Assembly: GCA_002082585.1 (NCBI GenBank)
Contig: CP020563.1
Span: forward strand, 496,001-560,000
From: Kitasatospora albolonga
GTDB lineage: Bacteria; Actinomycetota; Actinomycetes; Streptomycetales; Streptomycetaceae
Length of the DNA stretch: 64,000 nt
Direction of reading: 5' to 3'
Part shown: piece after piece, positions 60,211-64,000 of the stretch
Position numbering within the stretch: the first letter of the stretch is position 1
Layout of the letters: the number at the start of each line of letters is the position of its first letter
Notes under the pieces: model-generated
What the model saw: only the letters and a program-made list of their open reading frames with translations
Database searches by the model: none
What the model was told of the DNA's origin: nothing
Made by a program: the position numbers and the translations under genes

Positions 60211-60288
60211 CGGATTCCCCTTCGGTGGTGGTGTTTCCTTCTGACCACCAAATTAGGAAGGCCCGGATTCACGGGGCCGCCCGTGGCC

Positions 60289-60325
60289 CTATCACCCCGC
60301 TATCACGGCGCCGGTCCGCTATCAC
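60289..60325 (+). promoter_or_regulatory. CTATCAC direct repeats (candidate SARP boxes)
   Basis: CTATCAC at 60289-60295, 60300-60306 (11-bp spacing) and 60319-60325, with a fourth, CCATCAC, at 60340. They lie in the divergent region between the secreted-peptide gene and the XRE-type regulator and match the element before the SARP gene. Confidence 0.55.
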
Positions 60326-60466
60326 CGCGCCCCTGAACCCCATCACGGGCCGGGATAGCGGAGGTCCACGCGGGGTTAGGACCGGGATGCTCCCTGGATA
60401 GCCAGCGTTCGAAAGATGGCCGAAGAACTACTCACCAGGTCCCGCACCCACCAGCAGGAGCCTCCC

Positions 60467-61954
60467 ATGACGATCGGCCTCCCTCCCCAGAACGCCGCCG
60501 CCCCCGACTCCGCGCTCCTCGGCTCCCTCATACGGGGGCACCGGCTCCGTATCGGCCTCACACAGCGGCAGTTGGCGGATCTCTCCACCATCAGCGTCCG
60601 CGCCATCCGCGATCTGGAGAAAGGGAAGGCGCAGCGGCCCAGAACCGACACGGTCCGGCTGATCGCCGACGCCCTGCGGCTGGGCCCCCGGGCCCGTACC
60701 GCCCTGGAGGAAGCGGCCCGGCGCGGACACCGGGGAGGAGGCGACGGCAGACACACGGGCGCCGAGCGTCCGTCGCCGCCCGTCCCCCTGCACCCCGTCA
60801 TCGGGCGGGACGCGGAGACCGCGGTCGTCGTGGAGGAGCTGCGGTCGGGGGCCGAACGGCTCGTCACCGTGGTGGGGTTGAGCGGTATGGGCAAGACCCG
60901 GGTCGCTCTGGAGGCGGCGGCAAGGCTCCACGAAGCGGGCCTCTCCGTGCTGTGGCACACCGCGCCGGGCCCGGTCCCCGACTTCCTGCCGGCCGAGGAC
61001 GACTCCTTCACCGCCCTGACCGGGGAGTGCGCCGCCTATCTGCACGGCGGCGGACAGACCGGGGAACGCTCCACACGGACCGGTGAACTCCCGCAAAGGG
61101 CAGGTGAACTCCCCGCGCAGAACGGCGAACTCTCCCCATGGACCGGCGAATCCCTCGCGCGGACCGGTGAACTCCCGGCGCGGCTCGCGGACCTCGCGGG
61201 CAGCCGCGGCGTCCTGCTGGTGCTCGACGGCGTCGATACGGGCCTGCTCGACGGCCACCGGCTGAACCGGCTGCTGCGTGACGTCCCCGGCCTCCGCGTG
61301 CTCGTCACCGCGGAGGAGCCCTGGGACGTTCCCTGCGAACGCCTCTTCCTCCTCTCGCCGTTGGAGGCACCCGCCCCGCCCGACGGCTCCGACTCCCCCG
61401 CCACCCGGTTCTTCCTCAGCCAACTGCGCCGCGTCCGCCCCGACATCGCGGCCGACGCGCGGTCGCTGGCGGACATCGGGCGGATCTGCCACCGGCTCGA
61501 CGGCCACCCCATGGCACTGGTCGCCGCCGCCTCCTGGCTGGCCGTCTGCGATCTGCCGACCCTCTGCGGCATCGTGGAGTCGGACCCCGCCGCCCTGCTC
61601 GACCACCTGTCCGGCGACCCGGCGGTCTCGCGCCTGCCGGAGCGGACCGCCCGCACCATCAGCCGGCTGCCCGCCGGCCATCAGAGGCTCCTGTCGGCTC
61701 TGCACGAGGCGGACGCGGACGAGTTCGACCTGGGTGACGTCGTCCGGCTGACCGGTCTCCCGCTGCCCAACTGCGGCCGTATGGTGCGTGATCTGCTGGT
61801 CAGCGGGGTCATCCGGGCCAGTACGGAGACGGGCCGCTCCGCGTTCCGGGTGCTGTGCGTCGTACGGGCTCTCGCCCCGGCCCCGACCCGAGCCCCGGCC
61901 CCCGCCCCGGCCACTGCTGCCGCCGCTGCCACTGCCGCCGACGCTGCCTCCTGA
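60467..61954 (+). CDS. XRE-family regulator with AAA/NB-ARC-like ATPase domain
   Basis: A 495-residue protein. An N-terminal helix-turn-helix (LRIGLTQRQLADLSTISVRA, IRDLEKGKAQRPRTDT; about 30-90) is followed by a P-loop ATPase (VVGLSGMGKTRVALEAAARL; VLLVLDGVD; RVLVTAEEPWDVP). A tandem heptad GELPxxx repeats five to six times (about residues 200-240). It ends with an Ala/Pro-rich tail and lacks TPRs. It resembles the XRE-ATPase regulators common next to Streptomyces antibiotic clusters. ATG 60467 has CAGGAG 7 nt upstream. Confidence 0.83.
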   Translation: MTIGLPPQNAAAPDSALLGSLIRGHRLRIGLTQRQLADLSTISVRAIRDLEKGKAQRPRTDTVRLIADALRLGPRARTALEEAARRGHRGGGDGRHTGAERPSPPVPLHPVIGRDAETAVVVEELRSGAERLVTVVGLSGMGKTRVALEAAARLHEAGLSVLWHTAPGPVPDFLPAEDDSFTALTGECAAYLHGGGQTGERSTRTGELPQRAGELPAQNGELSPWTGESLARTGELPARLADLAGSRGVLLVLDGVDTGLLDGHRLNRLLRDVPGLRVLVTAEEPWDVPCERLFLLSPLEAPAPPDGSDSPATRFFLSQLRRVRPDIAADARSLADIGRICHRLDGHPMALVAAASWLAVCDLPTLCGIVESDPAALLDHLSGDPAVSRLPERTARTISRLPAGHQRLLSALHEADADEFDLGDVVRLTGLPLPNCGRMVRDLLVSGVIRASTETGRSAFRVLCVVRALAPAPTRAPAPAPATAAAAATAADAAS

Positions 61955-62118
61955 CTGCCGCCGCACCGCCGAACTGCTGACGCACCGCCGGGCGGGCTGC
62001 CGCTCCCCGGGGCCGCCCGACGGTTGTATGGCACTGCCCCGCCCGGCGCAGCTCCCCGGCCCCGGCCGCGTTCCCCGCCCTCGCCCTCATCTCCGCAGCG
62101 ACTTCCCCAGGAGTTCCC

Positions 62119-64000
62119 ATGCCGTCCGATGCGCCCGTCGCACCCGCCCCGGCCGCCGTCCGGTTGCCGCTCTCGGTGGCCCAGCACGACATCTGGACGG
62201 CCCACACCCTGGACCCCACCGGCCTGCGGTACAGCGTCGGTGAGTGCAGGGAGATCCTCGGCCCGGTGGACCCGGAGCTGATGTCGGCCGCCTGGCGGCG
62301 CCTGGCCGAGGAGGCGGACTGCCTGCGGGTCCTGCGCTTCGAGGACGACGGGGAGCAGGTGTGGCAGCTGGTCGACCCGGACGTCGGCTCCCGCACCCTG
62401 CCGTTCACCGACGTGAGCGCGGCGGACGACCCGGAGGCGGAAGCCTGGCGCCGGATCGACGCGCTGGTCTGCGACCCGTACGACCTGACCCGCCGGGCCC
62501 CCGTACGCTGCGCGCTCTTCAAGCTCGGCGAGGAGAGGTACTTCTACTTCTACGGTTTCCACCACCTGGTCGTCGACGGGGTGGGCGTCTCGATGCTCCT
62601 GGCACGGCTCGTCGCCCTGTACGAGCAGGCGGTGGCGGGCGAGCCGTGGGACGCCTCCCCCTTCGGGCGGCTCACCGACCTCCTGACCGAGGACGCGGCG
62701 CACCGGAGCTCCGAAGAGGCCGCCGCCGAACGGGCGGGCTGGCGTGAGCACTTGGCCGGTGCGCCGGACGCCCCCAGCATCGTCCGGGGAACCGGCCGGG
62801 CCGCCCCCGCGCACGGCGGACTGCCCTTCGCGCGGCGCAGCGTACGGATCTCCCCGGCGGACGCCGAGCGGCTGCGGACCGCCGCCCGTGCCGAGCGCGT
62901 CTCCTGGTCCGTCCTCCTGGTGGCGCTGCTCACGGTCTACCTGCACCGGGTCACGGACCGGGACGAGCTGGTGGCCGCCCTGCCGGTGACGGGCCGGAAG
63001 TCGAAGACCGCGCGGAGCACGCCCGGGATGATGTCGAACATCGTTCCGCTGCGGCTGCGCGTGCGGCCCGAGGAGCCGCTCGGCGCACTGGTCCGGTCGG
63101 TGTCCGCCGAGATCAAGCACGGGCTGCGCCACCAGATGACCCGGTACGAGGACCTGTGCCGGGACGCCGGGGTCATGGACGGTTCCCGCAGGCTCGCCTC
63201 ACCCGTCATCAACATCATGGGCTTCAACGCGGAGCTGACCGTGTGCGGTCACCCGAGCGTCAACCACAACGTCAGCAACGGCCCGGTCGACGACCTGAGC
63301 ATCGCCGTGTTCGACCTGGGAGCGGCGAGCGGGCTGCGCATCGACTTCGACACCCCGGTGGAGGGGGTCGACGTGGACGCGGTCGCCGCCCACCAGGACC
63401 GGTTCGCCCGGTTCCTTGCGGAGGCCCTCGCCGTCGAGGAGCCGACCGCGCGCCGGGTGGCCGATCTGGAGGTGCTGTCCGGGGCCGAGCGCGAGCTGCT
63501 GACCGGGCGGTGGGCCGGGCCGGTGGTGGCGGCCGACGACACGACGCTGGTGGAGCGGTTCGAGGAGCAGGCGGCACGGTTCCCGGACAGCACCGCGCTG
63601 ATCGACCGGGACCGGCGGGTCACCTACGCCGAGCTCAACGCCGACGCCAACCGGTGGGCCCGGCACCTGCGCTCGCGCGGCCTGGGCCGCGGTGACATGG
63701 CGGGCATCCTCTTCGAGCGCGGCGCCCTCTTCGTCACCGCCCTGCTCGCCGTCCTGAAGACCGGTGCCGCGCACGTGCTGCTCGACCCCGACTTCCCCGA
63801 CGAACGCCTCCGCTCGGCGGCCGGTGACGCGGGCATCGGCCACCTCGTCACCCGCCAGGAGCTCGCGGACCGTGTCTCCGGCGACTGGGCCACCCACACC
63901 GGGACCCCCGCCGAGCTGCTGGACCAGGGGACCGGGGACCTCGGCCTCCCGCTCACCGCCGAGGACGCGGCGTGCCTGATGTTCACCTCGGGCTCGACCG
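62119..64000 (+). CDS. Nonribosomal peptide synthetase, C and A domain start (3' truncated by window)
   Basis: 627 residues are seen, and the frame is open at the window end. The C domain (about residues 15-445) begins LPLSVAQHDIWTAHTLDPTG, carries HHLVVDG and has NHNVSNGPVDDLSIAVFD. These match the C domains of DhbF/EntF-type synthetases, where an aryl-acyl or other starter is condensed. The A domain begins about residue 475 (TTLVERFEEQAARFPDSTAL) and reaches LMFTSGST (core A3) at the end. The substrate code is outside the window. ATG 62119 follows CCAGGAG. The cluster product is unknown. Confidence 0.92.
   Translation, partial: MPSDAPVAPAPAAVRLPLSVAQHDIWTAHTLDPTGLRYSVGECREILGPVDPELMSAAWRRLAEEADCLRVLRFEDDGEQVWQLVDPDVGSRTLPFTDVSAADDPEAEAWRRIDALVCDPYDLTRRAPVRCALFKLGEERYFYFYGFHHLVVDGVGVSMLLARLVALYEQAVAGEPWDASPFGRLTDLLTEDAAHRSSEEAAAERAGWREHLAGAPDAPSIVRGTGRAAPAHGGLPFARRSVRISPADAERLRTAARAERVSWSVLLVALLTVYLHRVTDRDELVAALPVTGRKSKTARSTPGMMSNIVPLRLRVRPEEPLGALVRSVSAEIKHGLRHQMTRYEDLCRDAGVMDGSRRLASPVINIMGFNAELTVCGHPSVNHNVSNGPVDDLSIAVFDLGAASGLRIDFDTPVEGVDVDAVAAHQDRFARFLAEALAVEEPTARRVADLEVLSGAERELLTGRWAGPVVAADDTTLVERFEEQAARFPDSTALIDRDRRVTYAELNADANRWARHLRSRGLGRGDMAGILFERGALFVTALLAVLKTGAAHVLLDPDFPDERLRSAAGDAGIGHLVTRQELADRVSGDWATHTGTPAELLDQGTGDLGLPLTAEDAACLMFTSGST

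Overview
The window is a piece of a Streptomyces chromosome (or a very close relative). GC is extremely high, third codon positions are almost all G/C, GTG and TTG starts are common, and genes often overlap by 4 nt (ATGA/GTGA). The gene families are typical of that genus: SARP regulators, DUF5133, DUF5709, DUF6480, GAF-ANTAR pairs and a SigB/SigF-type sigma factor. No rRNA, tRNA or CRISPR array was seen.

Layout. (1) 1-5936 is a tightly coupled envelope or secondary-metabolite operon: the C-terminal part of an AftD-like arabinofuranosyltransferase, a condensation-domain-like acyltransferase, a SAM methyltransferase, an EamA-type membrane protein, a Trm112-like protein and an FkbM methyltransferase. 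(2) 5979-9791 holds an OmpR-type two-component pair and a secreted TAP-like peptidase lipoprotein. (3) 9807-19457 is a decayed accessory region. It contains a DUF1345 pseudogene, a frameshifted serine resolvase, an IS630-type element carrying a methyltransferase passenger gene, an IS481-type element inserted exactly at the end of the IS630 element, a large NB-ARC/TPR protein with an adjacent small membrane protein, a probable Tn3-transposase fragment and the truncated tail of a YdeP-type molybdopterin oxidoreductase. (4) 19662-33094 is mostly metabolic: ceramidase, IclR and PadR regulators, acyl-CoA dehydrogenase, YkgJ-like/pentapeptide protein, short-chain dehydrogenase, Orn/Lys/Arg-decarboxylase-like enzyme, an ATP-grasp/CocE pair and an FMN reductase.

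(5) 33119-56458 is a general-stress island. It has two GAF-ANTAR regulators around a STAS protein, a SigB-type sigma factor with matching promoter sequences, many small stress-family proteins, a CYP152-like P450 and several dehydrogenases. It also has a DevS/DevR (OsdK/OsdR)-like two-component system next to CBS, CBS-BON and universal-stress genes. (6) 56635-64000 is the regulatory edge of a nonribosomal peptide cluster: an AfsR-like SARP with NB-ARC and TPR domains, a 19-20 bp tandem repeat, a small secreted peptide, an XRE-type ATPase regulator, and the first condensation and adenylation domains of an NRPS that continues past the window.

The most unusual item is the NB-ARC/TPR gene and its upstream small membrane-protein gene (14707-18692). 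The two proteins share four copies of a 17-18 residue Gly/Ala/Thr motif, which resembles the amyloid-type signalling motifs that bacterial NLR-like proteins share with neighbouring effectors. The nested IS630/IS481 structure with a methyltransferase passenger is the clearest mobile-DNA finding, because inverted repeats and target duplications can be read directly.
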